64,000 bases of DNA from Alphaproteobacteria bacterium. Its GTDB lineage: Bacteria; Pseudomonadota; Alphaproteobacteria; Rhodobacterales; Rhodobacteraceae. The stretch lies in the NCBI GenBank assembly GCA_030431485.1, contig JAUIIR010000008.1, positions 34,350-98,349 on the forward strand, in the 5' to 3' direction. This document shows positions 52,791 to 61,389 of this stretch, in pieces. Every line of letters begins with the position of its first letter. Positions within the stretch are counted from its first letter, which is position 1. The notes under the pieces are model-generated. The model worked only from the letters and a program-made list of their open reading frames with translations, did no database searches and was not told the origin of the DNA. The translations under genes were made by a program, and so were the position numbers.

Positions 52791-53162
52791 TCAGTCCGGC
52801 AAACTCGCCGCTGTCTCATCGCGCAGCTTCTGCAGTTCAGAGATGGCTTCGTCGAGTTGCTTGCGTTGCTCGTCCAGCTCTCCCAGCTGACGGTCGGCAA
52901 GCTCAATCCAGGCACGCATCTGTGCCTCGGTGCCTTCGTGTTCGTAGATCAAAAGCCACTGTCGGATGTCTTCGAGTTGAAACCCGAATTTGCGGCCGCG
53001 CAGGATCAGCGTCATGCGGGCCACTTCTTTCGGCCCGTACCAGCGCGATCTGCCATCCCGTTCCGGCTGGAGGAGTTCGATATACTCGTAATATCTCAGC
53101 GTCCGCGGCGTTACATCGAACTTGGCGCACATCTCTTTAAAGCTGAGTTTTTGCTCGGCCAT
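52791..53162 (-). CDS. Second MerR family regulator
   Basis: A 123-residue MerR protein, paralogous to the one 280 bp downstream: [20 protein letters not shown], then YIELLQPERDGRSRWYGPKE, with the same RGRKFGFQLEDIRQWL pattern and a coiled-coil tail (ELDEQRKQLDEAISELQKLR). Both lack effector cysteines. It is divergent from two thioesterase genes across 142 bp, so it probably regulates them or itself. Sequence similarity suggests tandem duplication and specialisation of operators. Confidence 0.88.
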   Translation of the reverse strand: MAEQKLSFKEMCAKFDVTPRTLRYYEYIELLQPERDGRSRWYGPKEVARMTLILRGRKFGFQLEDIRQWLLIYEHEGTEAQMRAWIELADRQLGELDEQRKQLDEAISELQKLRDETAASLPD

Positions 53163-53304
53163 TAAACTCCCTCCTCACCTCGGGGAAACCATAGTTTCTT
53201 CGGATTCAATCGGCAATAGAGCAGCGCTGCGTCCCGAATGCGACGGTCTCTGGCCCTCGGGCCAAGTCCGGCGTATGGCTAGGGCAGAGATTGAGGAACA
53301 CAGA

Positions 53305-53727
53305 ATGAGCGCCGACAAAGCCAAGATAGCCCGCCAGTTCATAGAATTGATTCCCCATGCAAAGGCGCTGGGCATGAAGATTGTGTCCATCGGGGACGGG
53401 CTGGCGGAAATCATCATGCCTTATGACGAACGTTTCATAGGTGATCCGAAGACAAGGGTCATTCATGGCGGTGCGGTGTCTGCGCTGATGGACACCTGTG
53501 GTGGCGCCGCTGTCATGTGCCACCCGGACGCGCCCGCGGGTACAGCCACCATCGACCTGCGGATCGACTACATGCGGGCCGCCACGCCGGGGCAGGCAAT
53601 CACCGCGCGGGCCGAGGTCTATCATATCACGCGCTCGGTCGCATTTGTGCGTGCCACGGCCTGCGACGACGACACAGACCGTCCCGTGGCCACCGCAACC
53701 GGTGCGTTTACCGTGGAGGGCCGCTGA
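53305..53727 (+). CDS. PaaI family thioesterase (hotdog fold)
   Basis: A 140-residue hotdog protein. The catalytic-type segment is RVIHGGAVSALMDTCGGAAV near residue 53, followed by TIDLRIDYMRAA. It probably hydrolyses acyl-CoA thioesters. The ATG at 53305 follows GAGGAAC. The next gene, a second thioesterase of the same fold, starts 1 base after the stop, and the MATE gene follows with an 8-base overlap, so the three are one operon. Confidence 0.88.
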   Translation: MSADKAKIARQFIELIPHAKALGMKIVSIGDGLAEIIMPYDERFIGDPKTRVIHGGAVSALMDTCGGAAVMCHPDAPAGTATIDLRIDYMRAATPGQAITARAEVYHITRSVAFVRATACDDDTDRPVATATGAFTVEGR

Positions 53728-53728
53728 A

Positions 53729-54247
53729 ATGGCACGCAAGACTCCTGAACCCGTCCAGATCGTCAAGCAGCGCCGGGATGCAGCACTTGACGCTTTGGTC
53801 AGCGGCGTTCCCTACATCACCTTCATGGGCATCAGCTTTGATCGGCGCGGAGACGAACTGACCGGTGTGTTGTCCTATGATGAAAAGCTGATCGGAAATC
53901 CGATGCTGCCAGCCATTCACGGCGGCGTCACCGCGGCCTTCCTAGAAGTCACCGCCGTGATTTCGCTCAGCTGGTCCTATATCTGGGAAGATTTCGAAAG
54001 CGGGGCCCTGGATGTCGAGGCGATGGCTGCCGGCAACCTGCCGCGTCTGCCTAAGACCATTGACTTCACCGTGGATTATCTGCGGTCCGGTCTACCGCGT
54101 GACGCTTACGCACGCGCGACGATCACACGCGCTGGCCGGAGGTATGCGTCGGTGCAGGCCGAAGCGTGGCAGGACAATAAGGACCGACCCTTCGCGCAGG
54201 CGACCGCACATTTCCTGATGCCGAGGCCTGACGTATCCAATGACTGA
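53729..54247 (+). CDS. PaaI family thioesterase, second copy
   Basis: A 172-residue hotdog protein. The helix with the active-site residues is PAIHGGVTAAFLEVTAVISL, followed by TIDFTVDYLRSG. An insertion of about 20 residues between them (IWEDFESGALDVEAMAAGNL) separates it from the preceding paralog. The tandem thioesterases may cooperate as a hetero-oligomer, which is inference. It starts directly after the previous stop and overlaps the MATE gene by 8 bases. Confidence 0.85.
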   Translation: MARKTPEPVQIVKQRRDAALDALVSGVPYITFMGISFDRRGDELTGVLSYDEKLIGNPMLPAIHGGVTAAFLEVTAVISLSWSYIWEDFESGALDVEAMAAGNLPRLPKTIDFTVDYLRSGLPRDAYARATITRAGRRYASVQAEAWQDNKDRPFAQATAHFLMPRPDVSND

Positions 54248-55568
54248 GACCGCGGCTTTGCCGCAGGACATCACCAACCGGCGGGTTCTGAAGATCGCGC
54301 TGCCGATTGTCCTGTCCAACGTCACCATTCCCATTTTAGGGGCGTTGGATACAGGCGTTGTCGGTCAGCTGGGCGAAGCCGCGCCTATCGGTGCTGTTGG
54401 CATCGGCGCGGTTGTGCTGTCGGCAATCTACTGGATCTTCGGCTTTCTGCGCATGGGCACGACCGGACTGGCGGCGCAGGCGTTGGGGCAGGGCAACCGG
54501 GCAGAGGTGGCGGCACTTCTGACGCGGGTCCTGATGATCGGGTTCGTCGGAGGTGCCCTGATCATCCTGCTGCAGGTTCCGCTCATTTGGACGGCCTTCC
54601 GCTTGTCCCCGGCCAGCGCCGAAGTCGAGGCGCTGGCGCGTGGTTACCTGCAGATCCGCATCTGGTCCGCGCCCGCTGCGATCGCCGTGTTCGGTATCAC
54701 CGGCTGGCTCATTGCTCAGGAGCGCACCCGCGCGGTGCTGGTGCTGCAGATCTGGATGAACGGGGTCAACGTGGCTTTGAACCTGTGGTTCGTTCTGGGC
54801 CTGGGGTGGGGGGTGAATGGCGTCGCCTTCGCCACCTTCCTGTCCGAATGGAGCGGGTTGGCCATGGGCCTCTACCTGTGCCGTAGCGCCTTCCGCGTCC
54901 CGGACTGGCGCGACTGGGCGCGGGTCTTTGACCGGGTCAAGCTGCGGCGCATGGCGCAGGTCAATTCCGACATCCTGATCCGGTCGCTGCTGCTCCAGCT
55001 GATCTTTCTGTCCTTCCTTTTTCTGGCAGCCGATTTCGGCGACGTGACGCTCGCTGCCAATCAGGTTCTTCTGCAATTTCTGAGCATCACCTCCTACGCG
55101 TTGGACGGCTTTGCCTTCTCCGCCGAAGCGCTGGTTGGTCAGGCCGTGGGCGCGCGCGCTGCGCCGCGGCTGCGCCGCTCGATCCGGGTGGCGGGATTTT
55201 GGGGGTTGGCCGCCTCGGTTCTTTTGGCGGCTGTGTTCTGGGTCTTCGGAAATGACATCGTTGCCGTCATGGCGAAAAACGCTGAGGTACAGGCGGCAGC
55301 CGCCACTTATTTGCCGTGGATGGTCTGCGCGCCGGTTCTGGCTTTGGCTTCGTTCATGCTGGACGGCATATTCATCGGGGCAACCCGTACTGCAGACATG
55401 CGCAACATGATGGCGCTTTCGACGTTAATCTACGGGGTGACCGCTTATGCGCTGGTTCCGACCTTCGGCAATCATGGCCTGTGGATTGCGCTTCTTGTCT
55501 CCTTCGTGGCGCGCGGCGCGACACTGGCTGCGCGATACCCGGCGCTCGAAAGGTCTGTGGCGGAATAG
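54240..55568 (+). CDS. MATE family efflux transporter
   Basis: A 442-residue integral membrane protein with about twelve hydrophobic segments in two bundles, as in MATE/DinF exporters: [20 protein letters not shown] at the N-terminus and [20 protein letters not shown] at the start of the second half. It exports drugs or metabolites using a sodium or proton gradient. The preceding thioesterases share its transcript, hinting that the exported compound derives from acyl-CoA metabolism; this is inference. Confidence 0.92.
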   Translation: MTETAALPQDITNRRVLKIALPIVLSNVTIPILGALDTGVVGQLGEAAPIGAVGIGAVVLSAIYWIFGFLRMGTTGLAAQALGQGNRAEVAALLTRVLMIGFVGGALIILLQVPLIWTAFRLSPASAEVEALARGYLQIRIWSAPAAIAVFGITGWLIAQERTRAVLVLQIWMNGVNVALNLWFVLGLGWGVNGVAFATFLSEWSGLAMGLYLCRSAFRVPDWRDWARVFDRVKLRRMAQVNSDILIRSLLLQLIFLSFLFLAADFGDVTLAANQVLLQFLSITSYALDGFAFSAEALVGQAVGARAAPRLRRSIRVAGFWGLAASVLLAAVFWVFGNDIVAVMAKNAEVQAAAATYLPWMVCAPVLALASFMLDGIFIGATRTADMRNMMALSTLIYGVTAYALVPTFGNHGLWIALLVSFVARGATLAARYPALERSVAE

Positions 55569-55645
55569 CCAATCACACGGTGCTTCCCCTTGCTCATCCC
55601 GCAGCACCCCGCTACCTGTGTCGCGTTCGACAAAAGAGGCGCGCG

Positions 55646-56866
55646 ATGAACGATCTATTCAACAGCTTCATGACCGGTCCCGACGAAAAGGGCCGCTTTG
55701 GTATCTTCGGCGGACGGTTCGTCTCGGAAACGCTGATGCCGCTCATTCTCGAGCTTGAAGAGCAGTACGAGCGCGCCAAGACCGATAAGAGCTTCTGGGC
55801 CGAGATGGACTTCCTCTGGAAGCACTATGTCGGTCGCCCGTCGCCGCTTTATTTTGCCGAGCGCCTGACCGAGCGCCTGGGCGGCGCAAAAGTCTACATG
55901 AAGCGCGACGAGCTTAATCACACTGGCGCGCACAAGATCAACAACGTGCTTGGCCAGATCATTCTTGCCCGCCGCATGGGCAAGACCCGTATTATCGCCG
56001 AAACCGGCGCGGGCCAGCACGGCGTGGCCACAGCCACGGTCTGCGCCAAGTTCGGATTGAAATGCGTCGTCTACATGGGCGCGCATGATGTCGAACGTCA
56101 GCAGCCCAACGTGTTCCGGATGAAGCTTCTGGGGGCCGAAGTGATCCCTGTCACCTCGGGCCGTGGCACGCTTAAGGACGCGATGAACGACGCGCTGCGC
56201 GACTGGGTGACCAATGTGCGTGACACGTTCTACTGCATCGGCACCGTGGCGGGCCCGCACCCCTATCCGGCGATGGTCCGCGACTTTCAGGCCATCATCG
56301 GCAAAGAAGCCAAGGAACAGATGCACGAGGCCGAGGGCCGTCTGCCCGACACCATCATCGCTGCCATCGGTGGTGGCTCGAACGCAATGGGCCTGTTCTA
56401 CCCGTTCCTTGACGACAAGGACGTGAACATTATCGGCGTCGAAGCGGGCGGCAAGGGCGTGAACGAGAAGATGGAGCATTGCGCCTCACTCACCGGCGGA
56501 CGCCCCGGCGTTCTGCACGGCAACCGCACGTATCTCTTGCAGGACGAGGACGGCCAGATCCTCGAAGGCTTCAGTATCTCCGCCGGTCTCGACTATCCGG
56601 GCATCGGGCCGGAACACGCCTGGCTGCACGACATAGGTCGCGCGCAATATGTTTCGATCACCGACAAAGAGGCGCTCGAAGCATTCCAGCTGTGCTGTGA
56701 GATGGAAGGCATCATCCCGGCGCTGGAGCCCAGCCATGCGCTGGCGCATGTGATGAAGATCGCGCCCGAGCTGCCCAAGGACCATATCATTTGCATGAAC
56801 ATGTGCGGTCGCGGCGACAAGGACATCTTTACCGTCGCCAAACATCTGGGATTCGACATGGGTTAA
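55646..56866 (+). CDS. trpB: Tryptophan synthase beta chain
   Basis: A 406-residue PLP enzyme joining indole and serine. The PLP lysine is in [18 protein letters not shown], the phosphate-binding loop is [14 protein letters not shown], and [16 protein letters not shown] is the conserved alpha-subunit-contact region. The ATG at 55646 follows AAAGAGG. trpA and trpF are not adjacent here. A strong terminator follows. Confidence 0.97.
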   Translation: MNDLFNSFMTGPDEKGRFGIFGGRFVSETLMPLILELEEQYERAKTDKSFWAEMDFLWKHYVGRPSPLYFAERLTERLGGAKVYMKRDELNHTGAHKINNVLGQIILARRMGKTRIIAETGAGQHGVATATVCAKFGLKCVVYMGAHDVERQQPNVFRMKLLGAEVIPVTSGRGTLKDAMNDALRDWVTNVRDTFYCIGTVAGPHPYPAMVRDFQAIIGKEAKEQMHEAEGRLPDTIIAAIGGGSNAMGLFYPFLDDKDVNIIGVEAGGKGVNEKMEHCASLTGGRPGVLHGNRTYLLQDEDGQILEGFSISAGLDYPGIGPEHAWLHDIGRAQYVSITDKEALEAFQLCCEMEGIIPALEPSHALAHVMKIAPELPKDHIICMNMCGRGDKDIFTVAKHLGFDMG

Positions 56867-56906
56867 GCGCCCAACGCATAAACTTGTGGTCTATACAAAC
56901 ACCAAG

Positions 56907-56938
56907 ACCCCTCGTGCCATCAGCGCGAGGGGTTTTTC
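56907..56938 (+). terminator. Intrinsic terminator of trpB
   Basis: ACCCCTCG (56907-56914) and CGAGGGGT (56926-56933) form an 8-bp stem followed by TTTTTCTT. It ends the trpB transcript 40 bases past its stop. Confidence 0.9.
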
Positions 56939-56967
56939 TTTTCCCGCAAAACGCCCAAGGGTCCGCA

Positions 56968-57020
56968 TAAACCTGGGTTTAGACGCATGTGGCGGGGGTT
57001 TATGGACCCCGGACTAAACC
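56968..57020. promoter_or_regulatory. Repeated GGTTTA/TAAACC inverted half-sites
   Basis: TAAACC-TG-GGTTTA at 56968-56981 is a perfect palindrome; GGTTTA at 56997-57002 and TAAACC at 57015-57020 form a second, 12-bp-spaced inverted pair. They lie 90-140 bp upstream of the acidic-protein gene. The membrane-bound LuxR-type protein encoded downstream or another regulator could bind. Similar half-sites occur before maeB. Confidence 0.4.
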
Positions 57021-57107
57021 ATCCGCAAATGTTCAACAGCGACCAACGCAGTCAGGTTCGGCGTACCTGCTTAAGCGCAGGCCACCGGACATGAAAGGAC
57101 TGAACCC

Positions 57108-57989
57108 GTGAAAAACACATTTATCTCCGCCGTGATTGCGACCTTCGCAGGGACCATGACATTTGCTCAATCTGCCACCGACCAGATCATCAATGATCTG
57201 ACAGGTCAGGGGTTTGAGCGCATCGAAATCGACAATGGCCTTGGTCAGATCAAGGTCGAGGCGATCCGCGGTACGCAAAAGCTCGAAGTGGTTTATGACC
57301 GCGCAACGGGCAGTATCATCAAGCAGGAAGTCGAACGTGTCCGCGCCGGCGAAGACACCCGTCCAGGCATCGAGATCCGGGATCGCGACCGGGACTTCGT
57401 CGAGACACGCAGCACATCGGATGACAGCCGTGTCACATCAACCAATGGCACAACCTCGACAGCCCGCGTCAACACCATGAGCGGCAGCACCGAAGAGCTG
57501 GTGCGTGACCTGCAGGAGCAGGGCTTCACCCGGATCGAGGTCAAGAACGGCGTGACACAGACCAAAGTCGAGGCAGTTCGTGGCACGGAGAAGGTCGAAA
57601 CCGTATTCGACCGCGCCTCGGGTGAGGTGATCAAGCAAGAGATCGAAAGCATCGACTCCGATGAGGACACCCGTCCGGGGGTTGAAATTCGTGACCGTGA
57701 CCGTGACTTTGTAGACGGCGACCGCGCGGAGGATGACGACGATGACCGCCGTGATGGTCGTGACGACGATGACGATGATCGTCAGGGGGGGCGTGACGAC
57801 GACGATGATGACAACCGCAACGGATCGGATGACGATAATGGCGACCGTGACCGCGACAATGACCGTGATCGCGATCACGACGATGACAGTGACGACGACG
57901 ACAGCAGCGATGACGACGACGGCGATGATGGCGATGACAGCAATGACGATGACAGCGATGATGATGACGAAGAAGAAGATGATGACTAA
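57108..57989 (+). CDS. Exported protein with two PepSY-like repeats and an aspartate-rich tail
   Basis: A 293-residue protein. Residues 1-20 are a signal peptide ending TFA|Q. Two homologous units follow, residues about 27-98 and 131-202, each with LI..L...GF..IE......Q.KVEA.RGT..., DRA.G..IKQE and DTRPG.EIRDRDRDFV. They resemble PepSY-type domains. Residues 203-293 are almost entirely Asp with Arg, Gly, Asn and Ser, ending EEEDDD, strongly acidic and disordered, able to bind calcium or other cations. No family matches the whole. First gene of a three-gene locus with a membrane LuxR-type regulator. Confidence 0.8.
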   Translation: MKNTFISAVIATFAGTMTFAQSATDQIINDLTGQGFERIEIDNGLGQIKVEAIRGTQKLEVVYDRATGSIIKQEVERVRAGEDTRPGIEIRDRDRDFVETRSTSDDSRVTSTNGTTSTARVNTMSGSTEELVRDLQEQGFTRIEVKNGVTQTKVEAVRGTEKVETVFDRASGEVIKQEIESIDSDEDTRPGVEIRDRDRDFVDGDRAEDDDDDRRDGRDDDDDDRQGGRDDDDDDNRNGSDDDNGDRDRDNDRDRDHDDDSDDDDSSDDDDGDDGDDSNDDDSDDDDEEEDDD

Positions 57990-58013
57990 AGGCACCGAGG
58001 CCTGAGCAGTCGA

Positions 58014-58043
58014 GGGCTCCTGCGTGTCAGCAGGGGCCCTTTT
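58014..58043 (+). terminator. Intrinsic terminator abutting the next ribosome-binding site
   Basis: GGGCTCCTGC (58014-58023) and GCAGGGGCCC (58030-58039) pair with one T-G wobble and are followed by TTTT. The GGAG of the next gene begins at 58044, directly after the T run. It can act as a terminator or attenuator between the two acidic-protein genes. Confidence 0.8.
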
Positions 58044-58054
58044 GGAGAATGGAC

Positions 58055-58594
58055 ATGCAACGAAGACAGATCATCACCGGATTGCTGGCATCGGTTGTGC
58101 TGCCTGCAACCGCGTTTGCGCAAACCGCAGAAGATCAGGTGATCAACCAGCTTAAACGTCAGGGCTACCGCCGTATCACTCTGGGTCGCACCTTTCTCGG
58201 GCGCACCCGGATTGTCGCCACCGGACCAAGCGGCCGGCGCGAGATCATTCTGAACCCGTCCACTGGCGCGATCCTTCGCGACTATCTGGACCGGTCCGAT
58301 GATGACGATGATCGGGATGATCGTTCGTCGGGCCGGAGCGACTCGTCTGAGGACGACGGCGATGAGGACCGGGATGAAGATGACCGCGAGGACGATCGCG
58401 ATAACAGCGGCAGCAGCAATAGCGGTCGCGACGACGACCGTGACGATGATCGTGATGACGACGACGGCGAGGATCGCGACGACAACAGCGGAAGAGGCAG
58501 CAGCAACAGTGGCCGCGACGATGGCGACGATGAAGACGGGGACGACGGCGGCGGTGGAGGTGACAGCGACGATGACGATGATGATGACGATTGA
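58055..58594 (+). CDS. Exported protein with one PepSY-like unit and aspartate-rich tail
   Basis: A 179-residue protein. The N-terminus (QRRQIITGLLASVVLPATAF, cleavage AFA|Q) has a twin-arginine-like pair. Residues about 25-80 form a single PepSY-like unit, EDQVINQLKRQGYRRITLGR, then REIILNPSTGAILRDYL. Residues 82-179 are Asp/Arg/Ser/Gly-rich. It is a shorter relative of the preceding protein but with Tat-type export. The ATG at 58055 is 7 bases past GGAG; the ATG at 58049 is too close. Confidence 0.78.
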   Translation: MQRRQIITGLLASVVLPATAFAQTAEDQVINQLKRQGYRRITLGRTFLGRTRIVATGPSGRREIILNPSTGAILRDYLDRSDDDDDRDDRSSGRSDSSEDDGDEDRDEDDREDDRDNSGSSNSGRDDDRDDDRDDDDGEDRDDNSGRGSSNSGRDDGDDEDGDDGGGGGDSDDDDDDDD

Positions 58595-58624
58595 CTATGT
58601 GCTGATCGGAGCTTCGACGGTCCG

Positions 58625-59158
58625 GTGAGAATTTGGGTTGTCCTGCTTCCGCTTTTGGCGCTGCAACTGGCGAGCGGCCTTTTCCTGTTGTGGGACATTC
58701 TGGGCAGTATTCTTGGCATCAAGACCTCACCCATTGCCTGGGTGTATTACGAACTCGCTCAGGTGGGCGCCGTGATCGGTCTGATCCTGGGAATGGTCGT
58801 CAGCGCCACGCTTATGCTGAGGTCCATACGGCGGCAGCGCGCGGCAGAGGAAAGCCTGCGTCTGGCATCCGGCGCGTTCATGGATGTGCTTCAGGAACGT
58901 TTCACCGAATGGGAATTGACGCCTGCCGAAAAAGACGTGGCGCTGTTTTCGATCAAGGGGCTGAGCACCGCAGAGATCGCCGGACTGCGCAGCACATCGG
59001 AAGGCACGGTCAAAGCACAGACAAACGCGATCTATCGCAAGGCCGGGGTGTCAGGGCGTCCGCAACTTCTGAGCCTCTTCATTGACGAATTGATGAGGGA
59101 TCCCATCGCGGACCTCCCAGCACCTCAGACACCAAAAATGATCGACAAGGCGTCCTGA
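58625..59158 (+). CDS. Membrane-anchored LuxR-type regulator
   Basis: A 177-residue protein starting at GTG. Two hydrophobic segments at about residues 4-23 and 40-65 (VGAVIGLILGMVVSATLML) anchor it. A coiled linker leads to a LuxR/GerE helix-turn-helix at about 95-155: LTPAEKDVALFSIKGLSTAE, then STSEGTVKAQTNAIYRKAGV. There is no receiver or ligand domain, so it may be regulated through the membrane, possibly by the acidic proteins encoded upstream. 30 bp follow the second acidic gene, suggesting co-transcription. Confidence 0.82.
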   Translation: MRIWVVLLPLLALQLASGLFLLWDILGSILGIKTSPIAWVYYELAQVGAVIGLILGMVVSATLMLRSIRRQRAAEESLRLASGAFMDVLQERFTEWELTPAEKDVALFSIKGLSTAEIAGLRSTSEGTVKAQTNAIYRKAGVSGRPQLLSLFIDELMRDPIADLPAPQTPKMIDKAS

Positions 59159-59169
59159 CCCCGGTCAGG
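59154..59169. terminator. Palindrome at convergent stop codons
   Basis: CCTGACC and GGTCAGG flank two C's (59154-59169), covering both the LuxR-type gene's stop and the end of DUF2237. It is a perfect 7-bp hairpin without a T run, probably a weak bidirectional terminator. Confidence 0.4.
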
Positions 59170-59548
59170 CTTCCGAGGCGTTGATGTCGTATTGTTCCAG
59201 CACGCGCATCGGCACGATGTCGAGCGCCCGCTTGTGTGTGGCGGCAAGATTGACCATTGGCGCGCATCCCTCGTCATGGGCTTGCAGGAAACGCGAGGCG
59301 CAGAGGCACCAGTGATCTCCCGGCTTGAGACCCGGAAAGCGATACTGCGGCATTGGGGTGCTCAAATCATTGCCCACATATTTCGAATAGGCGAGGAATT
59401 CAGCCGTCATCACGGCGCAAACCGTATGGCTCCCTTGATCGGCGGCGCAGGTGTTGCAATGCCCGTCGCGGAAAAACCCGGTGAGCGGATCGGTCGAGCA
59501 GCTTTGCAGGGGGCCGTCCAGCACATTGATTGGGTCTTCGGGTTCCAT
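59165..59548 (-). CDS. DUF2237 family protein
   Basis: A 127-residue protein of the DUF2237 family: LDGPLQSCSTDPLTGFFRDG, then CNTCAADQGSHTVCAVMT and the C-terminal GDHWCLCASRFLQAH with APMVNLAATHKRALDIV. Several cysteines may bind a metal. Function is unknown. The ATG at 59548 follows AGGAGG. It is transcribed with the upstream DUF2332 gene, 35 bp away. Confidence 0.85.
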   Translation of the reverse strand: MEPEDPINVLDGPLQSCSTDPLTGFFRDGHCNTCAADQGSHTVCAVMTAEFLAYSKYVGNDLSTPMPQYRFPGLKPGDHWCLCASRFLQAHDEGCAPMVNLAATHKRALDIVPMRVLEQYDINASEA

Positions 59549-59583
59549 CGGGGCCTCCTGCGTTGCGGTGCTTTCCACAAAAC

Positions 59584-60621
59584 CTAGGTGGGATTGTCCA
59601 CCCAATCCACCCAGCGCCCGTGAAAATCTGCACGCCCCAGTGCGATGTGATGATCGCCGGGCCAAAGCCGTGCTGTGACCGACGCGCCTCGTGTCTCTCC
59701 GTCAGCTTCCATGCGCAGCCACGCCAGCGGTCTATCTGAGGTGGCCCGTGCACCCGCCGCTTCGATCAGCGCGGTTCCCGTGGTCTGACGCTCGGTCGGG
59801 AAATATTGCCACGCGATGGTGTGGTAGATCAGATGCATATGGCCGGCGGTGGCATCGGACAGTCGCTTGTCCAGCCAGTCCACAGCGTCGCCCCTGTCGA
59901 CCACAGCGGTATTGGCCCGGATGGCCGCGTTGGTCAGTGTCAGCCGGTGTTCCTGATCCGCCCAGAGATAGGCGCGCAGGCGCAGCGCGTGATCGGCGTT
60001 GTGCGGATCAAGCGGGTTGAGGTCCACACCGCGCCGTTCGTTTACGGTAAAGGGCGCAGCCCGCGGGGCGGGCCCGGCCCAATCCGGCGACAATGTCAGT
60101 GCCGCGTCCTCTGGCCCCAGCCGGGTGTCTGCCGCGTTCAACGCATAGCGGTCGAACATCAGGTTCAGTCCGGCACTGGCGCCCAGCTCCGACAAGCGCA
60201 GGTCTGAAACGCCGGTCCGATGCACCAACGCGTGCGCTCCCGCGATCAGGACCGCCGACCGGCGCACTTCGTTGGTTTGGGGCGGCGACGTGATCCATTG
60301 GGTCAAAAAGGCCTCATGCCGCGCAAGCGCACCGGTCAGCGCCGTTTTCAGAACGGCATCCGACACGTCGTGCGGCGGGTAGGCCGCGATCAGATCGTCA
60401 TCTTGCCCGGTCAGCACGAGCGCATGCAGGCCCGAGGCCAATCGCAAGGGCAGAGAATGGCCTTTGGGGCCGATGTCGCCGGTAAACGCATGCACCGCAG
60501 CATCCAATTCCGACCCGTCCGGCCAGACCTCAGCCAGAAGCGGCAGCATCCGCGCCATGAAAGGCGATCCAAGTGCCGCGCAATGCCCGGCCTGATCATG
60601 CAAAGCGTCCGAGAGGGTCAC
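59584..60621 (-). CDS. DUF2332 family protein
   Basis: A 345-residue protein with the DUF2332 layout: RHEAFLTQWITSPPQTNEVR, the segment LRLSELGASAGLNLMFDRYA and a C-terminal HLIYHTIAWQYFP. The GASAGLN stretch and overall length suggest a methyltransferase-like fold, but activity is not established. Its start overlaps the pth stop (ATGA), so it is coupled to pth. DUF2237 follows. Confidence 0.85.
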   Translation of the reverse strand: MTLSDALHDQAGHCAALGSPFMARMLPLLAEVWPDGSELDAAVHAFTGDIGPKGHSLPLRLASGLHALVLTGQDDDLIAAYPPHDVSDAVLKTALTGALARHEAFLTQWITSPPQTNEVRRSAVLIAGAHALVHRTGVSDLRLSELGASAGLNLMFDRYALNAADTRLGPEDAALTLSPDWAGPAPRAAPFTVNERRGVDLNPLDPHNADHALRLRAYLWADQEHRLTLTNAAIRANTAVVDRGDAVDWLDKRLSDATAGHMHLIYHTIAWQYFPTERQTTGTALIEAAGARATSDRPLAWLRMEADGETRGASVTARLWPGDHHIALGRADFHGRWVDWVDNPT

Positions 60622-61313
60622 CGGAACTTGTCCACAAGCTTTTGCAGGGGATTTCGTGTGTCGGGCCCGGGGGCGGCTTCAGGCTTCGGAGCCGGTTTCG
60701 GCACATCCGCCTTTTCCGCCTTCGCCGGTGTCTTCGACGACCGTGGCGGGGCCACGCGCAGCGCCACCGCATTCATGAACTTGCCCGTATCCCCATCCGC
60801 CAGATGCGCCGCGCCATCCGAAATCCCGCGCAGAAGATCATCGAGCCAGTCTTCCTCGGCCTTCGCAAAATCATGCAGCACATAGCCCGCGACCTTGTCC
60901 TTGTGGCCGGGATGCCCGATGCCCAGACGCACCCGACCATAGGCCTCGCCGATATGGCCATGGATCGACCGCAGGCCATTATGCCCGGCATGCCCACCGC
61001 CTTGCTTGACGCGGCACTTTCCGGGGGCGAGGTCGAGCTCGTCATGGAACACGACGACATCGGCAGGTTCCAGCTTGTAGAACTGCATCGCCGACTGCAC
61101 CGATTGGCCGGAACGGTTCATGAAGGTGCCGGGCTTCAGCAGCAGTATCTTGTCGCTGCCCAGCCGCCCCTCGGTCACCTCGCCTTGAAACTTGGATTTC
61201 CACGGCCCGAACCCATGATCCTCTGCGATCCGGTCCATCGCCATGAAGCCGATATTGTGCCGGTTTTTGGCATAGCCCGAACCCGGATTGCCCAATCCCA
61301 CAAAGAGTTTCAT
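60618..61313 (-). CDS. pth: Peptidyl-tRNA hydrolase
   Basis: A 231-residue enzyme that frees tRNA from prematurely dropped peptidyl-tRNA. The N-terminal signature KLFVGLGNPGSGYAKNRHNI includes the catalytic His, and FHDELDLAPGKCRVKQGGGH and GHNGLRSIHGHIG are the conserved substrate-binding blocks. A Pro/Ala/Lys-rich C-terminal tail of about 40 residues follows the core. GGAGGCAGGGG precedes the ATG at 61313. Coupled to DUF2332. Confidence 0.96.
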   Translation of the reverse strand: MKLFVGLGNPGSGYAKNRHNIGFMAMDRIAEDHGFGPWKSKFQGEVTEGRLGSDKILLLKPGTFMNRSGQSVQSAMQFYKLEPADVVVFHDELDLAPGKCRVKQGGGHAGHNGLRSIHGHIGEAYGRVRLGIGHPGHKDKVAGYVLHDFAKAEEDWLDDLLRGISDGAAHLADGDTGKFMNAVALRVAPPRSSKTPAKAEKADVPKPAPKPEAAPGPDTRNPLQKLVDKFR

Positions 61314-61389
61314 CGCTGCCCCTGCCTCCATGCGCAAAGCGGTTGCCCCTCTCTAGGCGAAACCGGGACCAAGGGCAAAAGCCGAAAAG

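Noticed and set aside
57709..57989. Apparent tandem repeat or CRISPR-like periodicity
   Set aside because: The periodic GAC/GAT pattern comes from Asp codons in the acidic tail; there are no spacers or regular repeat units.
58299..58590. Second tandem-repeat-like stretch
   Set aside because: Also explained by the Asp/Arg/Ser/Gly-rich coding sequence.
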